Origin: an uncultured Butyrivibrio sp.
GTDB taxonomy: Bacteria > Bacillota > Clostridia > Lachnospirales > Lachnospiraceae
Direction: 5' to 3'
DNA: 42,972 bases
Assembly: GCF_947169445.1 (NCBI RefSeq)
Contig: NZ_CAMVPU010000033.1
Coordinates: 1-42,972 of the forward strand
The notes beneath the pieces were generated by a model. That model was given only the letters and a program-made list of their open reading frames with translations. It was not told where the DNA came from and did not search any database. Positions 1 through 9,147 of this stretch are shown here, piece after piece (within the stretch, counting starts at the first letter, position 1; each line of letters begins with the position of its first letter). The translations under genes and the position numbers were made by a program.

Positions 1-1137
1 AGCCAGTGGCTTTTATAATACAATATTCAATTTACACCATTATAAGGACGTTACTTTCAATCTTTCCATTTTAATATGCTCGCATGCTGTGAAATAGCCA
101 TTGCCAATTCATCATTGATTTTAAAAGGCATATTAATAGGGGGATATAAGCATTTTCATATGATGATCAGATTACTTGACCGATTATTTAAGCTAAAAGG
201 CTTACTAATGCTGCTTTAATAAGAGTTTCATATGATGATGAATATGGTTATCAGGATAACGCTTTCATATAAGCACCGAAAAACACGCGGATTATAAGCA
301 AATAGCAGCAGGAGTGTATGAATTAGCTATGGTAACACTTGAGGATAGATTAATTTCCTATGCAAGTGTCCGGTTATCAAGATACCGTCAATTATCGCTG
401 ACCAAAGACACGCGAAGTCAATGCCCGTTTAATTTTGAGTGTTTGCCTATAAACTACTCTACACTCATATCTTGCGTTTATGCTTCACCGCGTGCTTTCA
501 TTGCGTACAACGAAATGAATTCTTCTTTATTTTGCACAACGGTCTACGAGATAATGACAGCAATTATTTTTCTCTCGCTATGTCGTTATTTGCTGCACCG
601 GATAACGTTATCAAAAGAAATATCAGATATTTCATGATGAATTATCGAATGGATAATCAGAAAAATAGCAAGGCAACGCAAATTCTCCAATCTTACAATG
701 CAATCTAGCCAGCTCGCCGGATTGTTCCAAGATTCTGAGCCTGAGGTAAAGAAAACAGCCACCGCGTAAGCGGCTTGCCCTTGATAGTGCAAAGAATAAT
801 TGCTACAATGCTGCCTTCGACGGAGAAAAAGAAGATTGTTCCTGAGTTCCTCGCCGTCGGTGAGACGTTCGCAGCAATTATTCTTTGTGCTGTCAAGGGT
901 GTGCGTCCTGATGCTTTAACGTAGATTATTGCTACAGTAACTATTTTCATATAGTTTAAGCGGATTTGAATCTACCGGGTATCACAACTACATATTTTCC
1001 TATAATTTCTCCAATCTTTGCCTTATATTCCTTGGCTCTTCACTGCCCTTGCTCCCTCCACGATAATGTGTTAACATTCATAGGCAATTTAACGATCTGT
1101 ATTTCATATTAAATCATATAATTAGTAGGGAAAACCG
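1..1137. other. Gene-poor region with no convincing coding sequence
   Basis: About 1.1 kb at the left edge in which I see no supported gene. The short open frames (for example 314-637) have no well-placed ribosome binding site, low-complexity translations and no family resemblance. A 13-base word, TTCATATGATGAT, occurs twice (155-167 and 227-239). A long imperfect inverted repeat lies at 778-899 and is listed separately. The rest is AT-rich and unstructured to my eye. It may be a decayed gene or a long 5' region of the gene at 1138. Confidence 0.6.
778..899. repeat. Long imperfect inverted repeat (hairpin)
   Basis: The arms 778-806 and 871-899 are 29 bases each and match in inverted orientation at 25 positions. 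Read as plus-strand RNA, three of the four mismatches become U-G or G-U wobbles. The 64-base interior holds a second weaker complementarity (CGACGG near 819 against CCGTCGG near 854), so the whole 122 bases could fold as one arm. No T-tract follows, so it is not a classical terminator. It could be a mobile-element remnant or a structured RNA. It has only faint similarity to the hairpin elements near 31 kb and 42 kb. Confidence 0.65.
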
Positions 1138-1989
1138 ATGTCAGATACAAGGAACAAAGAAATCGAAAGAAGTATAATCAAAAAGTTCAGGCCGGAACTC
1201 TGGAGCCAATTTACCAAGGCGATCAACACCTATGAGCTTATCAAGGACGGCGACAAAATCGCAGTCTGCATCTCCGGCGGCAAGGATTCCATGCTTATGG
1301 CCAAGCTCTTCCAGGAGCTACATCGGCATGGTAAAAAGAACTTCGAAGTCGAATACATCGTTATGAATCCCGGCTACAACACCGCCAACTACGAGAATAT
1401 CCTTAAGAACCTTGAGCTGATGCAGGTTCCTGCCACAGTCTTTGATTCTGATATCTTCAAGGTTGTGGACAAGGAAGTGGAAGGTTCTCCCTGCTACCTC
1501 TGTGCCAGAATGAGACGCGGCGCCCTCTATGCCAAGGCAAAAGAGCTGGGCTGCAACAAGATAGCTCTTGGTCATCACTATGATGATGTCATCGAGACAA
1601 TACTTATGGGAATGCTCTACGGCGGGCAGATCCAGACTATGATGCCTAAACTTCACAGTTCCAATTTCGAAGGCATGGAACTCATAAGACCTCTCTACCT
1701 CATAAGAGAGGAAGATGTAAAAAAGTGGGCAGCCTACAATGATCTCAAATTCATCAACTGTGCCTGCAGAATGACCGAGATGCTGGCAAAAGAAAATGAC
1801 CTGGACTTCGGAAGTAAACGCGCCGAGACCAAGGCCCTGATCGCGAAGCTACGTGAGATGAGCCCATACATCGAGGCAAATATTTTTAAGAGTGTTGAGA
1901 ATGTTCACTTGAACGCCCTGATTGCCTACAAGACACCGGATGGAAATCGACACCATTTCCTGGATAGGTATGATGAATACTCAGAATAA
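1138..1989 (+). CDS. ttcA: TtcA-type PP-loop tRNA 2-thiocytidine synthetase
   Basis: A 283-residue cytoplasmic enzyme of the PP-loop ATPase superfamily. The adenylating P-loop SGGKDS is at residues 46-51. A CxxC pair is at Cys119/Cys122 and two further cysteines at 208 and 210; in characterised TtcA, three cysteines hold a 4Fe-4S cluster. TtcA adenylates C32 of certain tRNAs and replaces its oxygen with sulfur. The ATG at 1138 has a weak upstream AGGG (1127-1130). The gene stands alone on the plus strand and converges on the GH43 gene with a 37-base gap. Family membership is clear; the exact tRNA substrate in Firmicutes is less certain because sibling PP-loop families are close. Confidence 0.82.
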   Translation: MSDTRNKEIERSIIKKFRPELWSQFTKAINTYELIKDGDKIAVCISGGKDSMLMAKLFQELHRHGKKNFEVEYIVMNPGYNTANYENILKNLELMQVPATVFDSDIFKVVDKEVEGSPCYLCARMRRGALYAKAKELGCNKIALGHHYDDVIETILMGMLYGGQIQTMMPKLHSSNFEGMELIRPLYLIREEDVKKWAAYNDLKFINCACRMTEMLAKENDLDFGSKRAETKALIAKLREMSPYIEANIFKSVENVHLNALIAYKTPDGNRHHFLDRYDEYSE

Positions 1990-2026
1990 TAAACTATCAA
2001 GGGGAGTCAACCTCTCGATAATTAAA

Positions 2027-3460
2027 TCAATCAAACGTGAACCTGTCGAAGCTATAGGTCTCCTCACTATCATCCGATACAAATTCAAAATAAACGGCAT
2101 GTTTGCCGATTACACCTGCTTGCAGCATCGCCTTTGCTTCATTGCTGTTGCCATGGAATATAAGGTCAGCCAGTACCGGCCCATTATAGGAATCGATATG
2201 GAGTCTGACCTTTAGCTTTTTTACCGTTTCAAGAACAACAGTCACAGCTTTAGGCGTATTTTGCCCAAACTGAAGATATCTGAAGCCTACAGTTGTTCCA
2301 TCTGTAATTCCAACTACAGGAGTTGAAATGTCCTCTCTTTCTTCATAAGATGGCCTTACATATGCACGTGTTTTACTGCCGTAGATATGACAGGCATAAC
2401 CTGCGGAAATCCAGGAATAAGCATCAAGTCCGTTAATCTGAGGCCCCTGAGAAGTCATTTCAACAGGCTTAGAAGAAACCGGCTCTCCTGCAAGATACTT
2501 CACATCTCCGATAAAGAGTTTGCCGTCTGCTCCCATAGCTACATCTATTGGTTCAAGCATAGCCTGCCTTGAGTACTCGTTAACACCGGTCTGGCGATGG
2601 TAAAAGACATACCACTTTCCGTTCACTTCCATGATGGAGCCGTGATTATTTCCCCACTGGTAGGTCATTGTACCTACCCCCTCTGCATCATGCAGGATCT
2701 CACCTCCGTTGAAGCTGATATCGCCACCATCATGAAATGGTCCGAAGGGTGAATCACTGAAGCGATATGAAAGAAATCCGTTATTGTCTGTAAATACGCC
2801 AAGTTCCGGCACCGGCTTCTCATAGCGTTTGGAATAAATATAAACATATTTTCCCATTACTTTTCTTGGACTTGAGGCTTCAAAAAAGCCATCGATCAGC
2901 GAAATATGGCCGTCATCCACCGGATTCCAGGGACAGGTCGAATGCCCCAGCGGATTCTCCACCAGGGTTTCCATTTTAATCGTAGCCATATCCTCTTCCA
3001 ACTCTGCTATATAGCATGGAGCAGCACATCCGCCCCAATATGCATACACTCTGTCGTCATCATCCACCAGAATTCCCGGATCAAAGCCAAGTTTTGTATT
3101 TACCGGATTTTCAAAGGGTCCCCAGGGAGTTCTTGAGCTTGCAACCACTACAAGACTTCCACAGCGCTCTGCAGCGTACATATAGTAGGTGTCTCCTCTT
3201 TTTACCACGTCCGGAGCATACAGAATTGAATCAAAATGAGTTTCATAAGCAACGCCATGGCACTTCCAATCGGTAAGGTCCTCTACAGGCGCAGACCACA
3301 CCACATAGTTTCTTCCGCAGTACTTGTCTCTTTCAATATCATGAGAACCATAGACATAAACTCTCTTTTCGCCGTTATGCTCAAACACTCTGGGTTCTCC
3401 ATCCGGAACATGTTCCCAAAGCGGCATGTATGGGTTAGCGCCTTTGATATATTTCTTCAT
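2027..3460 (-). CDS. Glycoside hydrolase family 43 (xylosidase/arabinofuranosidase type)
   Basis: A 477-residue protein with an N-terminal five-bladed propeller GH43 domain (about residues 10-315) and a C-terminal beta-sandwich region (about 345-477) like a CBM6-type module. Visible GH43 landmarks are the early acidic PDGEPRVF (Asp20, probable base), YVYGSHD, the blade motif FDPGILVDDDDRVYAYWGG, and the probable general acid in FFEASSPRK near residue 195. No signal peptide is seen, so it probably acts inside the cell on short xylo- or arabino-oligosaccharides. The start has a good RBS (AGGAGA, about 8 bases upstream). It is alone on the minus strand between ttcA and the toxin array. The family is firm; linkage specificity is not. 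Confidence 0.87.
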   Translation of the reverse strand: MKKYIKGANPYMPLWEHVPDGEPRVFEHNGEKRVYVYGSHDIERDKYCGRNYVVWSAPVEDLTDWKCHGVAYETHFDSILYAPDVVKRGDTYYMYAAERCGSLVVVASSRTPWGPFENPVNTKLGFDPGILVDDDDRVYAYWGGCAAPCYIAELEEDMATIKMETLVENPLGHSTCPWNPVDDGHISLIDGFFEASSPRKVMGKYVYIYSKRYEKPVPELGVFTDNNGFLSYRFSDSPFGPFHDGGDISFNGGEILHDAEGVGTMTYQWGNNHGSIMEVNGKWYVFYHRQTGVNEYSRQAMLEPIDVAMGADGKLFIGDVKYLAGEPVSSKPVEMTSQGPQINGLDAYSWISAGYACHIYGSKTRAYVRPSYEEREDISTPVVGITDGTTVGFRYLQFGQNTPKAVTVVLETVKKLKVRLHIDSYNGPVLADLIFHGNSNEAKAMLQAGVIGKHAVYFEFVSDDSEETYSFDRFTFD

Positions 3461-3579
3461 TGCAATATTCTCCTATATCCTACGTTGAAGTAGCAAATAT
3501 AATGATAGATGATAACTAACAAATTTCATGCCTAAATATCTAACGCCATTCCCCCTGACAATATGTCAACAGACACTTA

Positions 3580-3598
3580 CCCCAGAGGTCATATTCAT
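3580..3598 (-). pseudogene. Rhs-core scar, 19 bases
   Basis: These 19 bases are identical to 8389-8407 inside orphan tip 2, where they encode part of the Rhs motif EYDLWGNP. They lie just beyond the stop codon of the immunity-like gene at 3604 and sit in no reading frame here. I read this as the last trace of another Rhs cassette that once lay downstream. The match is short but exact. Confidence 0.5.
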
Positions 3599-3603
3599 CA
3601 TCA

Positions 3604-4041
3604 TTATTTAAACGTTTGTTTATCATTCTCAATTAGCTCCTTTAATCTTTCAAGAAGTTTTTCAATTTCATCTCTTCTTTCATCCACATTCTCAGGATGC
3701 CCCCAATAAAAATCCACCCAATCATTAACATTTTCTTTAATATCGGAATAAAGCATCTTACTGAACTCGACCATGTTAACCTTTATATACTCATGCCCTA
3801 TTCCACCTGGTTCAGTAAGATCTGGTCCTTTTTCCCAAATAATATGGCAATCCCACCCAACAACACATATAAATGTTCCCGGATCCGTTTCTCCTATAAC
3901 GCAAAATGGGTTCTTTGTCTCGAGTCCATGAATTGCTTGTCTAACCCATTCAAATGGTATATCATCAACGAAATCAAGCGTATATTGGGAAGTTCCCTCT
4001 AGCTTAAAATTTGTATATCCATTATCTGGCTTTGATAACAT
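3604..4041 (-). CDS. Immunity-like hypothetical protein, orphan
   Basis: A 145-residue, acidic, soluble protein with no signal peptide or membrane segment. It is rich in Trp and aromatic residues, and its C-terminus (about 110-140) looks like a charged amphipathic helix. I do not recognise the family. The start is well supported: AAGGAG (4051-4056) lies 9 bases upstream of ATG 4041. It is placed as an Rhs immunity gene by size, strand, AT-richness and the Rhs scars on both sides (3580-3598 and 4089-4130). No toxin tip remains next to it, so it would be a retained orphan immunity gene. This role is inferred from context only. Confidence 0.6.
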   Translation of the reverse strand: MLSKPDNGYTNFKLEGTSQYTLDFVDDIPFEWVRQAIHGLETKNPFCVIGETDPGTFICVVGWDCHIIWEKGPDLTEPGGIGHEYIKVNMVEFSKMLYSDIKENVNDWVDFYWGHPENVDERRDEIEKLLERLKELIENDKQTFK

Positions 4042-4088
4042 ATCGTATATCTCCTTGCTTTTTCCATTTTTGAATACAGCATGAAACT

Positions 4089-4130
4089 TATCGGAACCTT
4101 CCCATTCTCAGCATTAACCGGTGTCCCTGC
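4089..4130 (-). pseudogene. HINT-domain scar, 42 bases
   Basis: This 42-base stretch is identical to 5522-5563, the start of the HINT domain in orphan tip 1 (encoding the AGTPVNAENGKVPI region). Both flanks are unrelated to Rhs. It sits just upstream of the orphan immunity-like gene at 3604-4041, where a toxin tip would be expected. It is best read as the remains of a deleted tip cassette. Confidence 0.75.
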
Positions 4131-4221
4131 ATATTATTTTTTTAGAACGTGTGGTACCTATTACTTTCCTGTGCAGTTAGTAGCTCCTAAAGATTAGAGC
4201 CAGAAACTATACCAACTTATT

Positions 4222-4767
4222 TTATTTTAGAAAAATACCATCTTTCTCTATCTCATATAATTCGAAAATAACAAAATCTCCAAGTTCAAGATTGCATCCC
4301 CTCTCCAAAAGTCCATTCCTGATTTCTAGATATCTATTCATCTCTTGTTTACTATCTAGTAATCCAAATTTATTCAATAATATATTTTTGTACTCATCCA
4401 ACCTTTCAAAATGTAATTCATTATATATGGCAGAATAGTACGAACCTCCTGAGTATGCGTAATCATATCCTAGAAAAAGCTTTTCCCCCCACATGATATT
4501 GGAACCATCCGGTAGCTTATTATCAGTACAACAAAGTATGATTCTATAATCTATTTTGTTCTCTGTAGATACTCTTATATATTCATTGATGTACTCAGGA
4601 TCATTACACACATCAACATAAGAATCATCCCGCCAAGATAGTTCTATCTTATTTTCAAAATATCCTTCAAATGAATCAGGATACAGTTCATTTAAATACC
4701 AATTATCTCCATCTACTCCCTGATATGTCCGATTTTCCCTTTTTTGAAATATCACTCCGTTATTCAC
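4222..4767 (-). CDS. Immunity-like hypothetical protein
   Basis: A 181-residue soluble protein, acidic and aromatic-rich, with no signal peptide. I do not recognise the family. Translation starts at GTG 4767, fixed by AAGGAGG at 4774-4780, seven bases upstream. It follows orphan tip 1 (stop at 4868) by 100 bases, and a perfect 13-bp hairpin lies in that gap. The other tip/immunity gaps in this locus are only 9-19 bases. So it may be the immunity protein for tip 1, or the survivor of a lost cassette. An immunity role is inferred from position, size and strand. Confidence 0.65.
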   Translation of the reverse strand: MNNGVIFQKRENRTYQGVDGDNWYLNELYPDSFEGYFENKIELSWRDDSYVDVCNDPEYINEYIRVSTENKIDYRIILCCTDNKLPDGSNIMWGEKLFLGYDYAYSGGSYYSAIYNELHFERLDEYKNILLNKFGLLDSKQEMNRYLEIRNGLLERGCNLELGDFVIFELYEIEKDGIFLK

Positions 4768-4788
4768 AACAGGCCTCCTTAATCATTC

Positions 4789-4823
4789 GTTACTAATCCC
4801 CAAGTTCAACGGGGATTAGTAAC
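4789..4823. repeat. Perfect hairpin between orphan tip 1 and the next immunity gene
   Basis: Arms GTTACTAATCCCC (4789-4801) and GGGGATTAGTAAC (4811-4823) form a perfect 13-bp stem with a 9-base loop. Neither strand has a following T-tract, so it is not an obvious intrinsic terminator. It lies 9 bases upstream of the RBS of the gene at 4222-4767 and could affect translation, RNA stability or cassette boundaries. Confidence 0.8.
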
Positions 4824-4867
4824 CAAATACCATTCCCAAAAACTATTGGTACTTTTGTTTGCTTTAA

Positions 4868-6635
4868 TCAATTTCGAAAAGGAACGTGAAACCTATAAAT
4901 ATGTGTATGATTCATAAAGTTGCCACCTGGAAAATGTAAACCGCTTCCAATATATGCCTGATGATGCTGAGGAACTCCATATTCGGTAGCCCATTCGTCT
5001 AAAATCTTTGCTTCTTCATAACTTATAGGGTTTCCATTTTTAGCTTGTTGCACGGCTTCTTTTGAAATATCAAATAAAGCCTTTTGATCTGGTGTTTGGC
5101 TCTTTGATATATTTTCACCTGCATTTTGAACAGCATTTGCTCCTTCAACAATATCGGCAGCACACATATTATGTACAAGCACTTCATTATCTCCAACAAA
5201 ATATGTGTGATAATCTTCTACCGCAAAATTATAAACAGGTATAGGGCTCTGCAGATGCTCCCAGCGCACAGTCTGAAGATGTAATTCATTTCCTTCGGAA
5301 TCCACAAGTACGGAATGTTCACTTAATTCACCAGCTGGAACAAAACCACGGTCCTTTACATAGAATGGGTGTGATGGAGTAGTTATTATCTCTTCATCAT
5401 CTATAATAAGGTGAACAAGTTCAGTTGATTCATTTATATATACTTCAATAACTCGTTTGTATTCTCCATCTCCTGTCTCAGGGTCCTCTGAAAGCACTAT
5501 GTCTCCAGGCTTAATGTTCTCTATCGGAACCTTCCCATTCTCAGCATTAACCGGTGTCCCTGCCAAAAAGCACGCTGTCGCCCCAATTCCACCAGCAATG
5601 GCAGCTACTGCTCCTCCAATTATAGTCCCACCTAAGAAAGCATCAGCAGCACTATCATATGCAGCCTGCCATATCTCATCAGCATCCGCGCCATTCATGT
5701 ATGCTATTCCGGCGCTTATTGCCCCAATCGCCACAGAACAGAATGCCTGGCCAGCAACCGCTGCAATAAACACTGTCTGCAAAGCACAAGCTGATATGCC
5801 CAGTTCAGGAGCAATTGCTGCTATTCCCGCTGCTAAAGCGATGGTTGCAACAATAGCCAATCCACAGCCTATTTTCTGCTCATTGCTCATTTGCGGCCAC
5901 ATTCCGGAATCATCTATCTTATTTACCGGATCATTATCGCAGTATGCAAATAAATTGAAGCCATTTACATCAGAAGATACACCAGCTATCTGTGAATCAG
6001 CACTTATAAACCTATGCACCTTAGGATCATAGTACCTTGCATTCAGATAATAGAATCCCGTCTCCTCGTCGTAATAGTATCCCCTGTAACGAAGCGGGTT
6101 CTTGTCAAGAATCCCCTGCTCATCCCGAATGGTAACTTCCTTCTTCTTAATCGTAGTGGTAAAGACGTTCTCAGTCTTTGATACTGGATTGCCCCAGAGA
6201 TCATATTCGTAAGTTCCAACAAGGGTTGAATCGCTGCACCTATAGATTCCTATGATGTCGCCTTGACCATTTCTTGTATAGAAATAGTAGGTTTCTTTGC
6301 TATAATTACCATTTTCCTTTTCCTGGTAGCCAATCTCTGTTACTAATCCGTCAGCATCATAATAGAAGTTTAGTCTGTACTCATCAGTCTCCTGAGCAAG
6401 AAGCATTCCTGCATTGTAGATGTATACAGTCTTTTTTCCATCAACATCCTTTGAAAGTCTCTGTCCGTCACTAAAATAGCTGTACTCATATGAATGATCA
6501 CTGTTTGAGACCATGCAAAGGCTTCCGCTACTGGTATCCCAGGACATGTCATAGCCAAGATACTTTTTGGGATTGCCGCAATCATCATAGGTTATATCAT
6601 TTCCATTATAGCTTATAAGCTTACAGTACTCGTAA
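4868..6635 (-). pseudogene. Orphan Rhs C-terminal tip 1 (Rhs core, HINT, toxin)
   Basis: A promoterless C-terminal copy of the main Rhs gene. The frame is open from about 6650, where an in-frame TAA lies just upstream, and homology to the main gene begins near 6632. The first ATG (6547) has no good RBS, so it is probably silent. Order: YD repeat, Rhs core ending RYYDPKVHRFISADS, a hydrophobic segment, a HINT domain (CFLAGT to VLVHN), then a tip of about 100 residues not shared with the main gene. The tip has EAKILDEWATEYGVP and a His-rich end (FMNHTHIYRFHVP), which resembles a Rhs toxin type I recall as type 37; that name is uncertain. About 890 bp (5700-6588) look identical to the main gene. 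Confidence 0.85.
5198..6632 (-). repeat. Long direct repeat, copy in orphan tip 1
   Basis: Matches 11394-12828 in the main Rhs gene at a constant offset of 6196 bases, with no net indel. Bases 5700-6588 look identical by eye and 5198-5437 nearly so. Between them, roughly 5438-5699 (start of HINT and the preceding helix) has clearly diverged. This pattern is typical of exchange by homologous recombination. Confidence 0.85.
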
Positions 6636-6764
6636 CAGATGTAAGGCTTCCATTACTTCAAGCATCATATTACATTAGATTGGATAGACCTATTTTCTTG
6701 GCTTCTGCTAGAGACTCCAGTGATAAACGTCAATTCCCTTCCTATTTGAAGAATAAGAAATATA

Positions 6765-6799
6765 TGGCCATCGGATGCATTTAATCAAGCCGATGGCCA
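6765..6799 (-). terminator. Hairpin after the tip 2 immunity gene
   Basis: Perfect 10-bp stem TGGCCATCGG (6765-6774) / CCGATGGCCA (6790-6799) with a 15-base loop, 37 bases past the stop of the 6836-7564 gene. On the minus strand it is followed by a T-rich stretch (TATATTTCTTATTC). Likely a terminator closing cassette 2. Confidence 0.55.
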
Positions 6800-6835
6800 A
6801 AAACTGTATGGTTTGTTTGCTTAAACGTGTTTACA

Positions 6836-7564
6836 TTATTCTGTCTTTTTGATTTGTAGCTTCATACAATTATCATTACTTGTAGCTATCTGTGTACTTG
6901 CTCCTGCCTCATCCGACATCAAAACTGCTATTTCACGCGCAATATTTCTTAACCCCTCCATATTCGCATTTATCGTTATTTGATTCTCAATTTTCTCGAT
7001 GTTTACTATTGGCTCAGACTGGTTCTCGTCTTTACTCATAGGAAGTATTGCCTGCTCATTAAAGAACAGCCTTTCCTGAGAAACCTTGCCCTCAGGTTCT
7101 AATTCTATTCCAATCGATTCCATGTCGGAAATAAGTGGATATCCATCTTCCTTCCGAACATAAAGTGTATTCATTCTTTCGTGAGCGCATGACTCAAACC
7201 AAGCAAACCCATTTTTATAAAATGCAATATCAGAAGGATAATAAGGATAATCCCAATCCCAAAGACACCCTACATTTTCCAATATGGAGAAAGTTTCCAT
7301 AGATGACTTATACGTTACTAGTTGGCAAATAGGTTTATGATCATTTAACTGCTTTGTCAAAGGCCATTCAAGCACTTTTTTTGAGCCAATTTTATATTTT
7401 TGTAATTGTTTCTGTATATCCTTCACAGTATTTTTAAACTTCTCATTCTCAACCCTTTTATAATATAAAAGTGAAAATGAATCACTATATGAAAAAAGTA
7501 CTGCAAACAGTTTTCTCGTAATTTCTTTATCATCACAATTTATTACATAATAAGAATCATACAC
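6836..7564 (-). CDS. Probable immunity protein for orphan tip 2
   Basis: A 242-residue soluble protein. I chose GTG 7564 because TCCTCC (7572-7577, AGGAGGA on the coding strand) lies seven bases upstream. A longer frame to 7669 only overlaps the toxin gene and begins with spurious hydrophobic residues. It starts 19 bases after the stop of tip 2, the usual toxin-immunity spacing here. The N-terminus reads VYDSYYVINCDDKEI; aromatic runs such as WDWDYPYYPSDIAFY occur mid-protein. No family is recognised. Its own RBS suggests it could be translated if transcription reaches it, although its toxin copy lacks a start. Confidence 0.7.
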   Translation of the reverse strand: MYDSYYVINCDDKEITRKLFAVLFSYSDSFSLLYYKRVENEKFKNTVKDIQKQLQKYKIGSKKVLEWPLTKQLNDHKPICQLVTYKSSMETFSILENVGCLWDWDYPYYPSDIAFYKNGFAWFESCAHERMNTLYVRKEDGYPLISDMESIGIELEPEGKVSQERLFFNEQAILPMSKDENQSEPIVNIEKIENQITINANMEGLRNIAREIAVLMSDEAGASTQIATSNDNCMKLQIKKTE

Positions 7565-7583
7565 AATAGTTTCCTCCTGCAAC

Positions 7584-9106
7584 TTAACTAAAATACCATA
7601 TATGAACTGAAAAATAACCAGTATGGTTCCGCGTAGGATGATAATGATAAAAATATCCCTCATCACCATGGATTTCTGGTTCTACAGCGTTACGATATCC
7701 ATTAAGTCTCAATATCAGCATTGCTGCTTCTTGAGAAATACACATTATACTTCCAAGCATAGATACCCTTAGACGTGCTTCTTCCAGTGTTAATGATTCA
7801 AAAAGGTATACCTCTTTATTTATCAATTCTGCTGCCCAATAACTAATCTTTTGTTCTTTTGCATCACTAATTGATATTTCAATAGCTTTTGTACCCTCTT
7901 TAATTCGTTCCCTTCTCCGGTTCAGCTCCTCAATACAGTATGTGAGTATAATAGCACCACATATTAATGCAGAGACTGCATCAGCTGGACCAATCGCAGG
8001 TGAATCTGCTAATGCAATCCCGCCTGCAAGCGCCAATTCACCTGAGGATTGCTGTATAGCCACATTTAGAATACTCCATACTTCTTCCCAGCACTGGCCC
8101 GTATAATCAAAACGATTAATTGGGTCATTTCCACAGTATGCATACAGATTGTAGCTAGTTATCTCCCCTTCAGCTCCTAAATTTGATGCACTGTCAGCAC
8201 TAATAAACCTATGAACAACCGGATCATAATATCTTGCATTAAGATAATAGAATCCCGTCTCTTTATCGAAATAATATCCTCTGTATCTAAGGGGATTCTT
8301 ACCAAGGATGCCCTGCTCATCTGTTATGGTTACAGTCTTGCCATTTACTTTCTTGGTAAATACATTCTCATTCTGTGATACAGGATTGCCCCAGAGGTCA
8401 TATTCATAAGTTCCTACAAGAGTTGAATCCTTGCATCTGTAGATGGCTATGATGTCTCCCTGTCCGTTTCTTGAATAGAAATACCTGGTCTCATCACTAT
8501 AACTTCCATTATCCTTGGTCTGATAGCCTATCTCAGTTACAAGGCCGTCAGCATCATAGTAGAAGTTCAGTCTGTAGTCTTTGGTTTCTTCATAAAGGAG
8601 CATTCCTGCATTATAGATATATGCAGTCTTCTCTCCACCAACGTCCTTGCTAATTCTCTGGCCGTCGCTGAGATATGTGTAGTTGCAGTCTTTACCATTT
8701 GCATTAACAAAAGTGAGGCTTCCATTAGTGGTATCCCAGTCCATATGATAATCAAGATACTGCGTAGGATTGCCACACTTGTCATAATCTATCGTTTTGC
8801 CATTATATTTTTTGAGCTGATCTTTCCAGACAGGGTCATATTCATAATAGTTGTGTATATCCCTTTTGGCTTCAGGGTCCCATACTACTTCTTCAGTAAT
8901 GTTCCCGCCATCATCATAGGTGTAGTAATAAGTTTTTGGCTGGCCGCTCTTGTAAGACTCCTTTGCCTTTACTACTTCACCGAAGGCATCATAAACATAC
9001 CCTCTTGTGTATTGACCGGGAATAGTATTCACGGTACGGTTACGCTTAACATCGTATTCTTCATTAATACCGCAGATATTTCCTCTGTTGTCATATTCTT
9101 TTTAAA
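7584..9106 (-). pseudogene. Orphan Rhs C-terminal tip 2, without HINT
   Basis: A C-terminal Rhs fragment. The frame is open from an in-frame TAA at about 9106; the first residues (KEYDNRGNI) align with the main Rhs (DYDDRGNITG) and there is no signal peptide. YD repeats and Rhs core are present (LRYRGYYFDKETGFYYLNARYYDP), but the sequence is clearly diverged from the main gene, so it comes from another Rhs lineage. After the core there is a short hydrophobic linker and no HINT domain. The tip (about the last 110 residues) ends HYHPTRNHTGYFSVHIWYFS, a His-rich end I have seen in clostridial Rhs toxins but cannot assign. A GTG or ATG near 9032 might serve as start, but no RBS supports it. Confidence 0.8.
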
Positions 9107-9147
9107 AGGATGACAAACTTCTCTTATATCTTGGTAGCCCCTTTAAG

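Noticed and set aside
314..708. Two overlapping open frames of 107 and 89 codons
   Set aside because: No well-placed RBS, compositionally unremarkable translations without family resemblance, and they lie in a gene-poor stretch; probably chance.
4152..4157. TGGTAC words near several cassette edges (4152, 4847, 10269, 10305) as a possible recombination signal
   Set aside because: The same 6-mer or its complement also occurs inside genes (for example 9446 and 9783), so the enrichment is not convincing without a count.
5457..6032. 191-codon plus-strand frame, repeated at 11653-12228
   Set aside because: Antisense shadow of the Rhs hydrophobic/HINT region; it recurs only because the underlying minus-strand DNA is duplicated.
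6640..6760. Possible transposase remnant between tip 1 and the hairpin at 6765
   Set aside because: One frame gives a short peptide that vaguely recalls IS products, but no motif or terminal repeats support it.
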